From Methylobacillus methanolivorans (GTDB lineage: Bacteria; Pseudomonadota; Gammaproteobacteria; Burkholderiales; Methylophilaceae): a stretch of 64,000 nucleotides of DNA. This document shows positions 48,348-58,024 of this stretch, in pieces. The DNA lies in NCBI RefSeq assembly GCF_020531845.1, contig NZ_JAJAVF010000002.1, positions 717,543 to 781,542 of the forward strand, in the 5' to 3' direction. Made by a program: the position numbers and the translations under genes. The notes under the pieces were generated by a model. The model searched no databases. It was not told where the DNA came from and saw only the letters and a program-made list of their open reading frames with translations. Positions within the stretch are counted from its first letter, which is position 1, and every line of letters begins with the position of its first letter.

Positions 48348-49304
48348 TTAGTACTTGATTAGCGCGGAGCCCCAAGTGAAGCCACCACCAAAAGCTTCCA
48401 TCAGGACTGTTTCGCCACGCTTGATGCGGCCATCACGTACGGCAACATCCAGCGCCAGAGGAACGGAGGCAGCCGAGGTATTGCCATGCTGATCCACAGT
48501 TACCACCACCCTGTCCATATCCATGCCTAGCTTGCGAGCCGTGGATTGCAGGATGCGGATATTGGCCTGATGAGGTACAAGCCAATGGATATCAGACTTC
48601 TGCATACCATTGGCCTCCAGCGTTTCATCAACAATGGCATCCAGCGTATTCACTGCTATTTTGAATACGGCATTGCCTTCCATATGAATCGTTTTACCAT
48701 CGCCCTGATTGGAAACACCGTTGGGCACATTGAGAAGCTTGGTATAACTGCCATCCGCATGCAAGTGGGTAGAAATGATGCCTGGCTGATCGCTAGCGCC
48801 CAGCACTACCGCACCAGCCCCATCTCCCCATAAGATACAGTTACTGCGGTCAGTCCAGTCGGTAATGCGCGACATGGTTTCCGCGCCAACAACCAGCGCA
48901 GTACGGGCTGAGCCGCTGCGAATAAAATTATCTGCTGTAGCAATCGCATAAATAAAGCCGCTACACACGGCCTGCACATCAAATGCAGCAGCACCGGAAT
49001 TACCCAGCTTATGCTGCAACAAACAGGCAGTGCTAGGGAATACGCGATCAGGCGTCGTGGTAGCAACGATTATTAAGTCTACGTCACCCGCAGTAACGCC
49101 AGCGGCCTCAAGAGCACGCTGTGCAGCATGCAATGCCAGATCACTAGTATATTGATCATCTGCTGCAATATGGCGTTGACGAATGCCGGTACGGGTATAA
49201 ATCCATTCATCCGTCGTGTCGACCATGCTTTCAAGATCAGCATTCGTCAGGATCTTTTCTGGCAAGTAGCTACCTGTGCCCAAGATACGCGAGTAAATGG
49301 TCAT
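48348..49304 (-). CDS. fabH: 3-oxoacyl-ACP synthase III (KAS III)
   Basis: Starts fatty acid synthesis by condensing acetyl-CoA with malonyl-ACP. The catalytic triad is visible: Cys114 in [10 protein letters not shown], His in [10 protein letters not shown], and Asn in QHGNTSAAS. At 318 residues it is typical. Its ATG overlaps the plsX stop by four bases (ATGA). Confidence 0.97.
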   Translation of the reverse strand: MTIYSRILGTGSYLPEKILTNADLESMVDTTDEWIYTRTGIRQRHIAADDQYTSDLALHAAQRALEAAGVTAGDVDLIIVATTTPDRVFPSTACLLQHKLGNSGAAAFDVQAVCSGFIYAIATADNFIRSGSARTALVVGAETMSRITDWTDRSNCILWGDGAGAVVLGASDQPGIISTHLHADGSYTKLLNVPNGVSNQGDGKTIHMEGNAVFKIAVNTLDAIVDETLEANGMQKSDIHWLVPHQANIRILQSTARKLGMDMDRVVVTVDQHGNTSAASVPLALDVAVRDGRIKRGETVLMEAFGGGFTWGSALIKY

Positions 49305-50362
49305 ATACCCTCTTTTGTGGGTTCAACATCTTGTAAAGCAGCCTGCGGCTTGAGATGTTCAATTTCAAGTTGTTCTGTAATACGGCTCAATACACCACTA
49401 CGGGACTCTTCTGCCGCAGCGCGGATAGCATATTGAAAGGCTAGGCTATCCGCCCCGCCGTGGCTTTTTACCACAATGCCACGCAATCCAAGGAAGGAAG
49501 CACCGTTATAGCGACGCGGATCCAGCCTGCGCTTAAAGGCCTTGAGTACGGGTATGGAAACCAGCGCCATGAGCTTAGTCAACCAACTGCGCTTAAATTC
49601 CTGCACAAGGAAACGGTTGACCATCTGCGCCAAACCCTCAGAGGTCTTAAGGGCAACATTGCCGACAAAGCCATCACAGACGACGACATCGGTAGTCCCT
49701 TTATAGATGTCATTACCCTCAATATTGCCATAGAAATTAAGATGGCTAGCACGCAGCAACTCGCCGGCCTGCTTCACCACCTCATTGCCCTTGATGTCTT
49801 CCGAGCCGATATTGAGCAAGCCAACACTAGGACGTTCCTTATGCTCGACACAGGAAACCAACATGGCACCCATAATAGCGAATTGCAACAAGTGCTCCGG
49901 GGTGCAATCGGCATTGGCACCCAGATCCAGCATATGCACCGTTCCCTTCTGGGTCGGCAAAATGCCTGCAATTGCAGGCCTATCGATGCCTGGTAATGTC
50001 TTGAGGACGAATCGTGCGGTCGCCATCAAGGCGCCGGTATTACCCGCACTAACACATGCATTGGCTTCACCACTCTTAACGAGATTAATCGCCACACGCA
50101 TGGAGGAATCTTTTTTATTCTTGAGCGCACTCTGTGGTGACTCATCCATCGCCACAACTTCGCTGGCATGATGAATCCGGAGACGAGGACCGATGACTGC
50201 CTGATGGGCAGCTAACTCCGCCTCAATGACATCCTTCAATCCGACAAGAATGACGTTTAATTGGCTATCTTGCTTGATAGCGTTGAGCGCTGCGGGAATG
50301 GTGACATGAGGGCCATGATCGCCTCCCATCGCGTCGATAGCAACAGTTATATCCATGCTCAC
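49301..50362 (-). CDS. plsX: Phosphate acyltransferase PlsX
   Basis: Converts acyl-ACP to acyl-phosphate for phospholipid synthesis. The conserved start is [12 protein letters not shown], with [21 protein letters not shown] and the C-terminal [16 protein letters not shown]. At 353 residues it is full length. The reading frame may start at GTG 50362 or at ATG 50356; neither has a clear ribosome site. A hairpin lies between rpmF and this gene. Confidence 0.96.
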   Translation of the reverse strand: MSMDITVAIDAMGGDHGPHVTIPAALNAIKQDSQLNVILVGLKDVIEAELAAHQAVIGPRLRIHHASEVVAMDESPQSALKNKKDSSMRVAINLVKSGEANACVSAGNTGALMATARFVLKTLPGIDRPAIAGILPTQKGTVHMLDLGANADCTPEHLLQFAIMGAMLVSCVEHKERPSVGLLNIGSEDIKGNEVVKQAGELLRASHLNFYGNIEGNDIYKGTTDVVVCDGFVGNVALKTSEGLAQMVNRFLVQEFKRSWLTKLMALVSIPVLKAFKRRLDPRRYNGASFLGLRGIVVKSHGGADSLAFQYAIRAAAEESRSGVLSRITEQLEIEHLKPQAALQDVEPTKEGI

Positions 50363-50373
50363 AATCGGAGGTT

Positions 50374-50407
50374 AAATACAAAAGCGCCAGCCGTGAAGGC
50401 TGGCGCA
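50374..50407 (-). terminator. Hairpin terminator/attenuator between rpmF and plsX
   Basis: GCGCCAGCC/GGCTGGCGC arms of 9 bp (50384-50392 and 50398-50406), loop GTGAA. On minus the stem is followed by TTTTGTATTT. It looks like a leaky Rho-independent terminator that would lower plsX expression relative to rpmF, or act as an RNase barrier. Confidence 0.75.
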
Positions 50408-50429
50408 TATACCTGAAAAACCAGGGAGA

Positions 50430-50609
50430 TTACTCACCCTTGGCTGGCAATACCTTACGACCACGGTAGTAGCCATTGGGGCTAACATGGTGACGCAGGT
50501 GAGTTTCGCCAGTCGTTGGCTCAACAGCCAATGGTGGGTTTGTCAGGAAGTCGTGTGAACGGTGCATGCCACGCTTGGATGGTGACTTTTTATTTTGTTG
50601 AACGGCCAT
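50430..50609 (-). CDS. rpmF: 50S ribosomal protein L32
   Basis: A 59-residue ribosomal protein read directly from minus: it begins [20 protein letters not shown], the diagnostic L32 N terminus, and ends [16 protein letters not shown] sits upstream of the ATG. It follows yceD by 18 bp, the conserved yceD-rpmF-plsX order. The C-terminal zinc cysteines of some L32 forms are absent, as in other proteobacteria. Confidence 0.97.
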   Translation of the reverse strand: MAVQQNKKSPSKRGMHRSHDFLTNPPLAVEPTTGETHLRHHVSPNGYYRGRKVLPAKGE

Positions 50610-50627
50610 AATTTACTCCTAATTAAA

Positions 50628-51131
50628 CTAATCGTTTTGGCTTTTGCCAGCTTTAAACCCTTTTAACACAGCAAAAGGACTTGGTTTTTCCAACTCAACC
50701 CTGCCAGCACCAACACACTCTTTTTCAGCATGCTTAGGGGCCAATGGTAAGGTCAGCAATATCTCGTCTTCTACCAGGTCTATCACCGGCATTTGCGTTT
50801 CCGCCACCAAGTAATCCACCTCATCGTCATATTCATCTGAATCTGGCGATGGAATCGCGTCTTCACTGGTGACGATTACAAAATCTGCAGCCACATCCAG
50901 CGGGTATTCAAATGAATCCAGGCAACGCTGACAAGTCATCTTGAGCACACCATGCACTTCTAGATGAAGTGTTGGCTTGCCTAACTCGTCAACCCTCCCA
51001 ATCAAGGTGATCTCCAGCGAACCATTGGTATCGGCCAGATACTCACCCAGGCGAGAAAATCGCAAGAGCGGGAGTATATCACGAAATTCTTGCGCTTTTC
51101 TCGAGAAGTCGAGACTGTTGATAACGGGCAT
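50628..51131 (-). CDS. yceD: DUF177 protein YceD (23S rRNA accumulation)
   Basis: A conserved small protein needed for normal 23S rRNA levels. The DUF177 core is visible: LEVHGVLKMTCQRCLDSFEYPLDV with its CxxC pair, an acidic middle, and the C terminal KPSPFAVLKGFK. I chose ATG 51131 (MPVINSLDFSRKAQEF, 168 residues, close to E. coli length). Starts at 51152 or 51203 would lie at or upstream of the likely transcription start of the promoter at 51162-51190. Confidence 0.85.
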   Translation of the reverse strand: MPVINSLDFSRKAQEFRDILPLLRFSRLGEYLADTNGSLEITLIGRVDELGKPTLHLEVHGVLKMTCQRCLDSFEYPLDVAADFVIVTSEDAIPSPDSDEYDDEVDYLVAETQMPVIDLVEDEILLTLPLAPKHAEKECVGAGRVELEKPSPFAVLKGFKAGKSQND

Positions 51132-51161
51132 ATTGATTGCTTGTGCAGTCATAAGCCGCGC

Positions 51162-51190
51162 ATGATATAATTTGCCGGTTTCCCTGTCAA
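51162..51190 (-). promoter_or_regulatory. Sigma-70 promoter of yceD-rpmF-plsX-fab
   Basis: On minus: TTGACA (51190-51185), a 17-bp spacer, TATCAT (51167-51162). The predicted start near 51155 leaves about 24 nt before the chosen yceD ATG. The -10 box overlaps the plus-strand -10 box for pycA. Confidence 0.8.
51163..51171 (+). promoter_or_regulatory. Extended -10 promoter of pycA-pycB
   Basis: TGA-TATAAT on plus (TATAAT at 51166-51171), an ideal extended -10, about 55 bp upstream of the pycA GTG. The -35 region is poor, as often seen with extended -10 promoters. It overlaps the minus-strand yceD -10. Confidence 0.65.
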
Positions 51191-51225
51191 AAATCAGTAC
51201 CATTTTTCAGGTTTAGGTTTACTAC

Positions 51226-52644
51226 GTGATCAAAAAAATTCTAATTGCCAATCGTGGCGAAATCGCCGTGCGCATCGTTCGCGCCTGCTCCGAGATGGGC
51301 ATCAAGTCCGTTGCCATTTATTCAGATGCTGACCGTCATGCATTGCATGTCAAGAAGGCTGACGAAGCTTACAACATTGGGTCAGATCCAGTATTGGGTT
51401 ACCTGAATGCACATAATATAGTCAATCTGGCCGTTGCATCGGGGTGTGATGCACTACATCCGGGCTATGGGTTCCTTTCTGAGAATCCCGAGCTTGCAGA
51501 AATCTGTGCTCGTCGCGGCATCAAGTTCATCGGGCCGGACTCCAAGGTCATTCGCCAGATGGGCGACAAGATCCAGGCTCGCACTGCCATGATCAAGGCT
51601 GGTATCCCCTGTGTGCCAGGCAGTGATGGCAATCTGGAAAACCTGGAAGAAGCGCGCAAGCTTGCAGCCAAGATCGGCTACCCTGTGATGCTGAAAGCCA
51701 CCAACGGTGGCGGTGGCCGAGGTATTCGCCGTTGCAATGACGAAAAAGAATTGCTGGGCAACTACGACCGTGTAATATCAGAAGCCAGCAAAGCATTCGG
51801 CAAACCTGAAGTTTTCCTGGAAAAATGTGTTGTCAATCCACGCCATATTGAAGTACAGGTACTTGCTGATAGCCACGGTAACGTGATTCACCTGTTTGAG
51901 CGTGATTGCTCCATCCAGCGCCGCAATCAGAAGCTGATTGAGATTGCACCATCGCCCCAGCTCAGCAAAGCACAACGTGAGTATATTGGCAATTTGGCAG
52001 TGAAGGCCGCCAAAGCCGTGGGTTATAAGAATGCTGGCACTGTCGAGTTCCTTCTGGACTCCGACAATAACTTCTATTTCATGGAAATGAATACCCGCTT
52101 GCAAGTTGAGCATACCGTCACGGAGCAAATTACCGGTATCGACATCGTGCAGGAGCAGATTCGCGTGGCCGATGGCCAACGCCTGCAATACAAGCAATCC
52201 GAAGTGCAGTATCGTGGCTTTGCGATGGAATTCCGTATCAATGCGGAAGACCCCAAGAACGACTTCCTGCCCAGCTTTGGCAAAATCACGCGTTACTATG
52301 CCCCAGGTGGCCCCGGCATCCGGATGGATGCTGCCATGTATAGTGGCTATGTCATTCCACCCTATTACGACTCCATGTGTGCCAAGCTCACCGTTTGGGC
52401 ACTGAATTGGGAAAGCGTGGTCGAACGTGGCCGCCGCGCGCTCAATGACACCGTGGTCTATGGCGTCAAGACAACGATTCCTTATTATCAGGAAATCCTT
52501 AAGCACCCTGACTTCCGCAATGCTCAGTTCAATACTAGCTTTGTAGAAGCTCACCCCGAGCTTGCCAACTATGCGACCCAGTTCCCTCGCGAACTGATTG
52601 CTGCGGCGATTTCAGCCGCCATAGCTGCCCACGAGGGTATCTGA
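51226..52644 (+). CDS. pycA: Pyruvate carboxylase subunit A (biotin carboxylase), GTG start
   Basis: The ATP-dependent biotin carboxylase half of a two-subunit pyruvate carboxylase, replenishing oxaloacetate. It has the N-terminal KKILIANRGEIAVRI, the ATP-grasp glycine loop GGGGRGIRR, the MEMNTRLQVEHTVTE motif and a 472-residue length. The start is GTG. It could be mistaken for AccC of acetyl-CoA carboxylase, but pairing with pycB 39 bp downstream supports pyruvate carboxylase. It lies divergent from the fab cluster. Confidence 0.93.
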   Translation: MIKKILIANRGEIAVRIVRACSEMGIKSVAIYSDADRHALHVKKADEAYNIGSDPVLGYLNAHNIVNLAVASGCDALHPGYGFLSENPELAEICARRGIKFIGPDSKVIRQMGDKIQARTAMIKAGIPCVPGSDGNLENLEEARKLAAKIGYPVMLKATNGGGGRGIRRCNDEKELLGNYDRVISEASKAFGKPEVFLEKCVVNPRHIEVQVLADSHGNVIHLFERDCSIQRRNQKLIEIAPSPQLSKAQREYIGNLAVKAAKAVGYKNAGTVEFLLDSDNNFYFMEMNTRLQVEHTVTEQITGIDIVQEQIRVADGQRLQYKQSEVQYRGFAMEFRINAEDPKNDFLPSFGKITRYYAPGGPGIRMDAAMYSGYVIPPYYDSMCAKLTVWALNWESVVERGRRALNDTVVYGVKTTIPYYQEILKHPDFRNAQFNTSFVEAHPELANYATQFPRELIAAAISAAIAAHEGI

Positions 52645-52683
52645 GGCTTAATAATTAACACCTTGAAGTGGTAGATAAAGATT

Positions 52684-54534
52684 ATGGCAAAAGTACATGT
52701 AACCGATGTAGTTCTACGTGATGGTCATCAGTCGCTGATTGCGACCCGCATGCGCACTGACGACATGCTGCCCATCTGTTCCAAACTCGATGCAGTCGGC
52801 TATTGGTCGCTGGAAGCTTGGGGCGGCGCAACATTTGATGCCTGCGTACGCTACTTGCGTGAAGACCCGTGGGAGCGTTTGAAGAAGCTGCGCAAGGCCT
52901 TACCCAACAGTCGTCTCCAGATGCTGTTGCGTGGGCAGAACCTGCTAGGCTATCGCCACTACTCCGACGATGTTGTGCGTGCTTTCGTGCAAAAATCCGC
53001 AGACAACGGTATTGATGTATTCCGTATCTTTGATGCGATGAACGACTTGCGCAACCTCAAGGTCTCGATCGAATCCGTCAAAGCAGTCGGCAAGCACGCA
53101 GAAGGCACTATCAGCTACACAACCAGCCCTGTGCATGACATCCCTTATTTCGTTAACTTGGCAAAAGAACTGGAAAGCTTTGGTTGCGACACCATTGCCA
53201 TCAAGGACATGGCCAGCCTGCTAACACCAGAGGTAACCGGCGAATTGGTCAAGGCCTTACGCGAAGCTGTCAGCCTGCCCATTCACTTGCATGCTCACGC
53301 CACCTCTGGCCTGGCCAGTATGTCGATTCAGCGTGCCGTGGATAATGGTGTTGCGATTGTTGACGGCTGTATCTCCTCATTTGCCGAGGGCGCTAGCCTG
53401 CCTACCACTGAAAGTATCGTGGCGGCACTCAAGGGCACCGAATATGATACCGGCCTCGACATCGGCCTATTGCAAGAAATTTCTGCCTACTTCCGCGAAG
53501 TACGTAAAAAATACTGGCAATTCGAGAGCGAATTTACAGGTGTGGATACCCGTGTGCTGGTTAATCAAGTACCAGGCGGCATGATCTCCAACTTATCCAA
53601 CCAATTGAAGGAACAAGGCGCACTAGATCGCATGGATGCTGTGCTGGATGAGATTCCTCGTGTGCGCGAAGACTTGGGCTACCCTCCGCTGGTCACGCCT
53701 ACTTCCCAAATCGTAGGGACTCAAGCAGTATTGAACGTCATGACTGGTGCACGTTATAAGTCGGTCACCAATGAAGTGAAAAACTATCTGCTTGGTCATT
53801 ACGGCAAGGCACCTTCTACCGTCAATCCTGACGTGCGTAGCCTGGCTGTGGGCAATGCAGAGGTTATTGAATGCCGCCCAGCAGACCTGCTGACAGCAGA
53901 AATGGAAAAGCTGCGTAATGAAGTAGAAGGCCTGGCCAAGAGCGAGGAAGATGTCCTCACCTATGCCATGTTCCCCGATTTGGCCAAGACATTCCTGCAA
54001 GAGCGTAACGCTGGCACCCTGAAGCCAGAACCCTTGCTAGACAAGGAAGCCGTGACTTCCAGCGAATCGCACTCACGTTTTGCGCCGACTGAATTCAACG
54101 TCACATTGCATGGCGAAACCTTCCACATCAAGCTGACTGGTAGCGGTCACCATGGTGAAGAACAACGTCCATTCTACGTGTCTGTGGATGGTGTGGCAGA
54201 AGAAGTGGTCGTGGAAACACTCAATGAAATTGAGGTGTCTGGTGGTCAGGGCAATGGCGAGGCGAAGAAAAAGGCCAGCAGCAATACAGGCAGCGGCCGC
54301 CCGCGCCCATCACACCCAGGTTGCGTCACTACCGCAATGCCAGGCACCATCGTTGACGTCAAAGTCAATGTTGGTGACAAGGTCACGGCTGGTGATGCTG
54401 TTCTAGTGATTGAAGCCATGAAGATGGAAAATGAAATCCAGGCATCAAAGAGCGGCGTGGTGGTTGCAATCAACGTGCAAAAAGGCGATAGCGTTACTCC
54501 AGACGAAACCCTGCTGGAAATTCAGCCAGACTAA
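52684..54534 (+). CDS. pycB: Pyruvate carboxylase subunit B (carboxyltransferase plus biotin carrier)
   Basis: A 616-residue protein. Residues about 1-280 form the DRE-TIM carboxyltransferase barrel (VVLRDGHQSLIATRMRTDDM, metal-site HLHAHATSG), then a conserved carboxylase domain (about 290-470). An Ala/Ser/Gly linker follows, and a C-terminal biotinyl domain has Lys580 in EAMKMENEI. The same architecture serves oxaloacetate decarboxylase alpha subunits. The adjacent biotin carboxylase and the lack of beta or gamma decarboxylase subunits favour pyruvate carboxylase. A terminator follows. Confidence 0.93.
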   Translation: MAKVHVTDVVLRDGHQSLIATRMRTDDMLPICSKLDAVGYWSLEAWGGATFDACVRYLREDPWERLKKLRKALPNSRLQMLLRGQNLLGYRHYSDDVVRAFVQKSADNGIDVFRIFDAMNDLRNLKVSIESVKAVGKHAEGTISYTTSPVHDIPYFVNLAKELESFGCDTIAIKDMASLLTPEVTGELVKALREAVSLPIHLHAHATSGLASMSIQRAVDNGVAIVDGCISSFAEGASLPTTESIVAALKGTEYDTGLDIGLLQEISAYFREVRKKYWQFESEFTGVDTRVLVNQVPGGMISNLSNQLKEQGALDRMDAVLDEIPRVREDLGYPPLVTPTSQIVGTQAVLNVMTGARYKSVTNEVKNYLLGHYGKAPSTVNPDVRSLAVGNAEVIECRPADLLTAEMEKLRNEVEGLAKSEEDVLTYAMFPDLAKTFLQERNAGTLKPEPLLDKEAVTSSESHSRFAPTEFNVTLHGETFHIKLTGSGHHGEEQRPFYVSVDGVAEEVVVETLNEIEVSGGQGNGEAKKKASSNTGSGRPRPSHPGCVTTAMPGTIVDVKVNVGDKVTAGDAVLVIEAMKMENEIQASKSGVVVAINVQKGDSVTPDETLLEIQPD

Positions 54535-54555
54535 TATCTCACTAGTCTGTCGTAC

Positions 54556-54581
54556 AAAGCCGGCCCGGGCCGGCTTTTTTA
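54556..54581 (+). terminator. Rho-independent terminator after pycB
   Basis: Perfect stem AAAGCCGGCCC/GGGCCGGCTTT (54556-54577) followed by Ts, 21 bp after the pycB stop. Confidence 0.94.
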
Positions 54582-54642
54582 TTGGCATTTTTGCCCTCAA
54601 TGAATACTACATGCCACAATGAAGTTTTAAACGCCGACTTTT

Positions 54643-55221
54643 ATGCAATCTCTTATCCTAGCCTCATCATCACCCTATAGACGTGAACTACTGTCCCGGC
54701 TGCAAATTCCCTTTACTGTACAATCGCCTGATATCGACGAAACACCAATGGCAGGTGAAGCTCCCGAGCAAACCGCATTACGTCTTGCCCAGGCCAAGGC
54801 TCGTAAGGTTGCCGAAGCATATCCGGCAGCCTTGATCATTGGCTGCGACCAAGTTGCTACCCTGGATGGCTTGCAACTAGGCAAACCCCTGACGCATGAC
54901 AATGCAGTCAAACAACTCACTTTTATGCGTGGCCGCAGCGTTATTTTTCATAGTGCGCTATGCCTGTACAATGCCAGCAACCAGCAGATGCAGGCTGAGG
55001 TTGTGCCTTTTACGGTGACTTTCCGCAATCTGAGCGACGCACAGATCGAGAACTATCTACAAAAAGAACAGCCTTATCAATGCGCTGGCAGTGCAAAATC
55101 AGAAGGCCTGGGAATCGCCGTGATTGCGAGCATGCAAGGCGATGACCCCAATGCCCTGATTGGTCTGCCCTTGATCCGCCTGATCGACATGCTGGCGCAG
55201 CAAGGCGTCACTGTCATATAA
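54643..55221 (+). CDS. Maf-family nucleoside triphosphate pyrophosphatase (YceF type)
   Basis: A house-cleaning pyrophosphatase, 192 residues. It has the N-terminal Maf motif [12 protein letters not shown], then SPDIDE, the metal-site GCDQVA and GKP, and the late motif [11 protein letters not shown]. In E. coli yceF (a 7-methyl-GTP pyrophosphatase) adjoins yceD-rpmF; here pycAB separates the two, but the neighbourhood still favours the YceF subfamily over the dTTP/UTP type. It starts after the pycB terminator. Confidence 0.9.
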   Translation: MQSLILASSSPYRRELLSRLQIPFTVQSPDIDETPMAGEAPEQTALRLAQAKARKVAEAYPAALIIGCDQVATLDGLQLGKPLTHDNAVKQLTFMRGRSVIFHSALCLYNASNQQMQAEVVPFTVTFRNLSDAQIENYLQKEQPYQCAGSAKSEGLGIAVIASMQGDDPNALIGLPLIRLIDMLAQQGVTVI

Positions 55222-55246
55222 CCTTGTCCCTGATTGAGGAGATTCC

Positions 55247-56680
55247 ATGATCTTGAAGCGTACGACTATCGCCATCTGTCTAATGACCACTTTCCAGGCG
55301 CTGGCTGCCCAAGACGAGATTCGTAGCACCTTGCATGATCAGCAAAGTGTCGCTGTCACGATTTATAACAACGACCTAGCCTTAGTCAAGGATCAGCGCA
55401 AGGTGAATCTGCAATCTGGTATCAATGCCTTAGCATTGCGTGATGTCAGTGCGCAGATTCGCCCAGAAACCGCTTTGCTACGTAGCTTGAAAGGGCAATT
55501 GCAGACGCTGGAACAAAATTTCGACTACGACCTGCTCAGCCCGGAAAAATTGCTAGAAAAATATATCGGCCAGACGGTACAAGTCATTCGTACCAATCCG
55601 ACAACAGGTGTCGAGACTATAGAAAGCGTAGTGGTACTGGCTGCCAACAATGGCACCGTCCTCAAGATGGGTAACCGCATAGAAACCGGCATTCCTGGCC
55701 GTATTGTCTACCCCGATGTTCCCGACAACTTGCGCGATCGCCCTACGCTGGTTACCTTGGTCTCCAGTAAGCAATCTGGCCCACAAGAGGTAGAGCTTAG
55801 CTATCTGACCCATGGCTTAGGTTGGAAAGCCGATTATGTGGCAGAACTCAATGCTGCAGAAGACCACCTGGATTTGTCTGGCTGGGTCACCCTCACCAAC
55901 ACCAGCGGCACCACCTACCGAGATGCAAAACTGCAATTGGTTGCTGGTGATGTGAATCGCGTTACCCCACCCCCAGCCCCCATGGCATTGATGCGCAAGA
56001 ATGAATTGATGATGGCAGATGCCGCAGCTCCTGCAATGGCAGAAGAAGCCTTGCTGGAATATCATCTCTACTCTCTGGAACGCCCCACCACCCTTGCCGA
56101 AAATCAAACTAAGCAAGTTGCGCTGCTCAGCGCACAATCAGTACCTGTGCGTAAGGAACTGGTATTAAGAGGATCACCTTATTATTACCAGTCCAGCCAA
56201 GGAGACCTGGGACAAAAATTGAAACTAGGGGTTTTCGTCGAGTTTGATAATAAAGAAAGCGCCAAGCTAGGCAAACCGCTACCCAAGGGCATCATGCGCG
56301 TCTATAAACAAGATAGCCAAGGCAATGCCCAGTTCGTCGGCGAAGATAATATTGACCATACCGCAAAGAATGAAACCGTTCGCCTCAAGCTGGGCGAAGC
56401 TTTTGATGTCACCGCCAACAAAAAGCAGACTGACTTCAAAAAACTACCCAGCCCAGCCAAGGGCAATAGCCAGTTCGAGAGTGCTTACGAAATCGTTCTC
56501 AAGAATGCCAAGCCACAGCCAGTCACTGTCAAAGTCGTCGAGCCTATTCCAGGTGACTGGAATCTCCTGGCTCAGAGTCACCCAAGCACCAAGAGCAGTA
56601 GTAATACCGCTAGCTGGAACATTACTATCCCAGCCAATGGCAGCACGACACTCACTTACAAGGTACAGGTGAAGCATTGA
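55247..56680 (+). CDS. Exported DUF4139-domain protein
   Basis: A 477-residue protein with a signal peptide (residues 1-21, FQALAA). The mature part is beta-rich and fits the DUF4139 family by eye: VAVTIYNNDLALVKDQRKV near the N terminus, YLTHGLGWKADYVAELN (about 190) and a C-terminal PANGSTTLTYKVQVKH. Function is not established; likely periplasmic or envelope-associated. Its stop overlaps the TTG start of the downstream methylase gene, so the two are translationally coupled. Confidence 0.85.
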   Translation: MILKRTTIAICLMTTFQALAAQDEIRSTLHDQQSVAVTIYNNDLALVKDQRKVNLQSGINALALRDVSAQIRPETALLRSLKGQLQTLEQNFDYDLLSPEKLLEKYIGQTVQVIRTNPTTGVETIESVVVLAANNGTVLKMGNRIETGIPGRIVYPDVPDNLRDRPTLVTLVSSKQSGPQEVELSYLTHGLGWKADYVAELNAAEDHLDLSGWVTLTNTSGTTYRDAKLQLVAGDVNRVTPPPAPMALMRKNELMMADAAAPAMAEEALLEYHLYSLERPTTLAENQTKQVALLSAQSVPVRKELVLRGSPYYYQSSQGDLGQKLKLGVFVEFDNKESAKLGKPLPKGIMRVYKQDSQGNAQFVGEDNIDHTAKNETVRLKLGEAFDVTANKKQTDFKKLPSPAKGNSQFESAYEIVLKNAKPQPVTVKVVEPIPGDWNLLAQSHPSTKSSSNTASWNITIPANGSTTLTYKVQVKH

Positions 56681-57387
56681 GTACCGGCACGCTATACATG
56701 CTCCCAGTCACACTGGGATCAGACAATGTCTTGCAGGTATTGCCACAAGAGGTGATTCAACTGGCGCAAGGCCTGGACACCTTCATTGTCGAAAACGAGA
56801 AAACCGCGCGGCGTTTCCTAGGCTTGATCAAAACAGCCAAACCAGTGCGGGAACTCAGCCTGCTGACGCTGAATGAACATACGACTGACGCAGAACTCCC
56901 CGGCCTGCTGGCGCCCTTATTGGCAGGAAAGCATGTTGGATTGATGTCGGAGGCGGGTTGTCCAGGCATCGCAGACCCAGGCGCACGACTGGCAGAGCTT
57001 GCCCACAGGAAAAATATCCGTGTCGCCCCGCTAGTGGGCCCCTCTTCCATTTTATTGGCACTGATGGGATCTGGGCTCAATGGTCAACGCTTTACTTTCC
57101 TGGGTTATATACCAAGTGATAAACAAGCCAGGATTCACCGAATCAAGGAAATTGAGCGCCACTCTAGGCAACATCAGGAAACGCAAATTTTTATTGAAAC
57201 GCCATATCGCAACCAGCATTTATTGGAAGATATGCTGGAGCATTGCGCCCCGGAGACCAGGCTATGCGTTGCACGCAATATTAGCCTGCCCACTGAGCTG
57301 ATTCTCAGCAAACCTATTAAAGACTGGAAAAAATCAGAGCTGCCAGAACTACACAAGCAACCAACGGTATTCCTGCTGCTGGCCTGA
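56677..57387 (+). CDS. SAM-dependent methyltransferase of the RsmI/tetrapyrrole-methylase family, TTG start
   Basis: A 236-residue protein of the TP-methylase fold. It has a GTLYMLPVTLG N terminus, MSEAGCPGIADPGARLAELAHRK (the family cofactor-loop region, about 88-110) and VGPSSILLALMGSGLNGQRFTFLGYIP. It is shorter than true RsmI (about 285 residues) and lacks its C-terminal extension, so it is a paralogue with an unassigned substrate. The start codon is TTG in a TTGA overlap with the DUF4139 gene. It converges with rnhB. Confidence 0.85.
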   Translation: MSTGTLYMLPVTLGSDNVLQVLPQEVIQLAQGLDTFIVENEKTARRFLGLIKTAKPVRELSLLTLNEHTTDAELPGLLAPLLAGKHVGLMSEAGCPGIADPGARLAELAHRKNIRVAPLVGPSSILLALMGSGLNGQRFTFLGYIPSDKQARIHRIKEIERHSRQHQETQIFIETPYRNQHLLEDMLEHCAPETRLCVARNISLPTELILSKPIKDWKKSELPELHKQPTVFLLLA

Positions 57388-57442
57388 GACTAGACTCTTC
57401 AAGCTAAACCATGCCTGAGCTTAGGCCTAGCACAAATCGCAC

Positions 57443-58024
57443 CTAGATCAGGCCCAAGATTCTCTTGACTGGTGCGTAACTGCGCCGATGAATATCGCAA
57501 GCACCATGTTCAGCGAGTAGCTTGAGATGATGGGTGGTAGGATAACCCTTATGCTTGGCAAAATCATATTGAGGGTAACGTGCATGCATTTCGACCATTT
57601 CATGGTCCCGCGCTGTTTTCGCCAAGATGGAAGCAGCAGCAATTTCCTGCACCTTGCTATCACCTTTGACAATCCCTTGTGACGAGATGCTAATCTTTGG
57701 GCAATGCAGGCCATCAACCAGTACCTGTGTAGGCTGCACAGTCAATTGCTCAATAGCGCGCTTCATCGCCAGCAAACTTGCTTGCAAGATATTGATTTCA
57801 TCAATCTCTTCAGCACTACAAGAGGCAATCGCCCAAGCCAGCGCATGTTGCTTGATCTCGATGGCCAATGCATCGCGCTTTTTCTCACTCAAGGTTTTGG
57901 AGTCAGCAAGCCCGGCAATCGGGTGCCGAGGGTCCAGAATCACGGCTGCCGCATAAACAGCGCCAGCCAGTGGGCCGCGACCGGCCTCGTCCACACCACA
58001 GATGATTACGTGATCGTTATTCAT
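57443..58024 (-). CDS. rnhB: Ribonuclease HII
   Basis: Removes ribonucleotides and RNA primers from DNA. It has the catalytic [12 protein letters not shown] (Asp12, Glu13), the mid-motif LVDGLHCPK and the late AKTARDHEM...[11 protein letters not shown]. At 193 residues it is typical. It overlaps lpxB by four bases (ATGA) and ends the bamA-to-rnhB envelope cluster, as in other proteobacteria. Confidence 0.96.
   Translation of the reverse strand: MNNDHVIICGVDEAGRGPLAGAVYAAAVILDPRHPIAGLADSKTLSEKKRDALAIEIKQHALAWAIASCSAEEIDEINILQASLLAMKRAIEQLTVQPTQVLVDGLHCPKISISSQGIVKGDSKVQEIAAASILAKTARDHEMVEMHARYPQYDFAKHKGYPTTHHLKLLAEHGACDIHRRSYAPVKRILGLI

Noticed and set aside
51778..52554. A 258-residue open frame on minus inside pycA
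   Set aside because: Antisense shadow of a highly conserved carboxylase gene with codon bias that suppresses stops; no motif or ribosome site.
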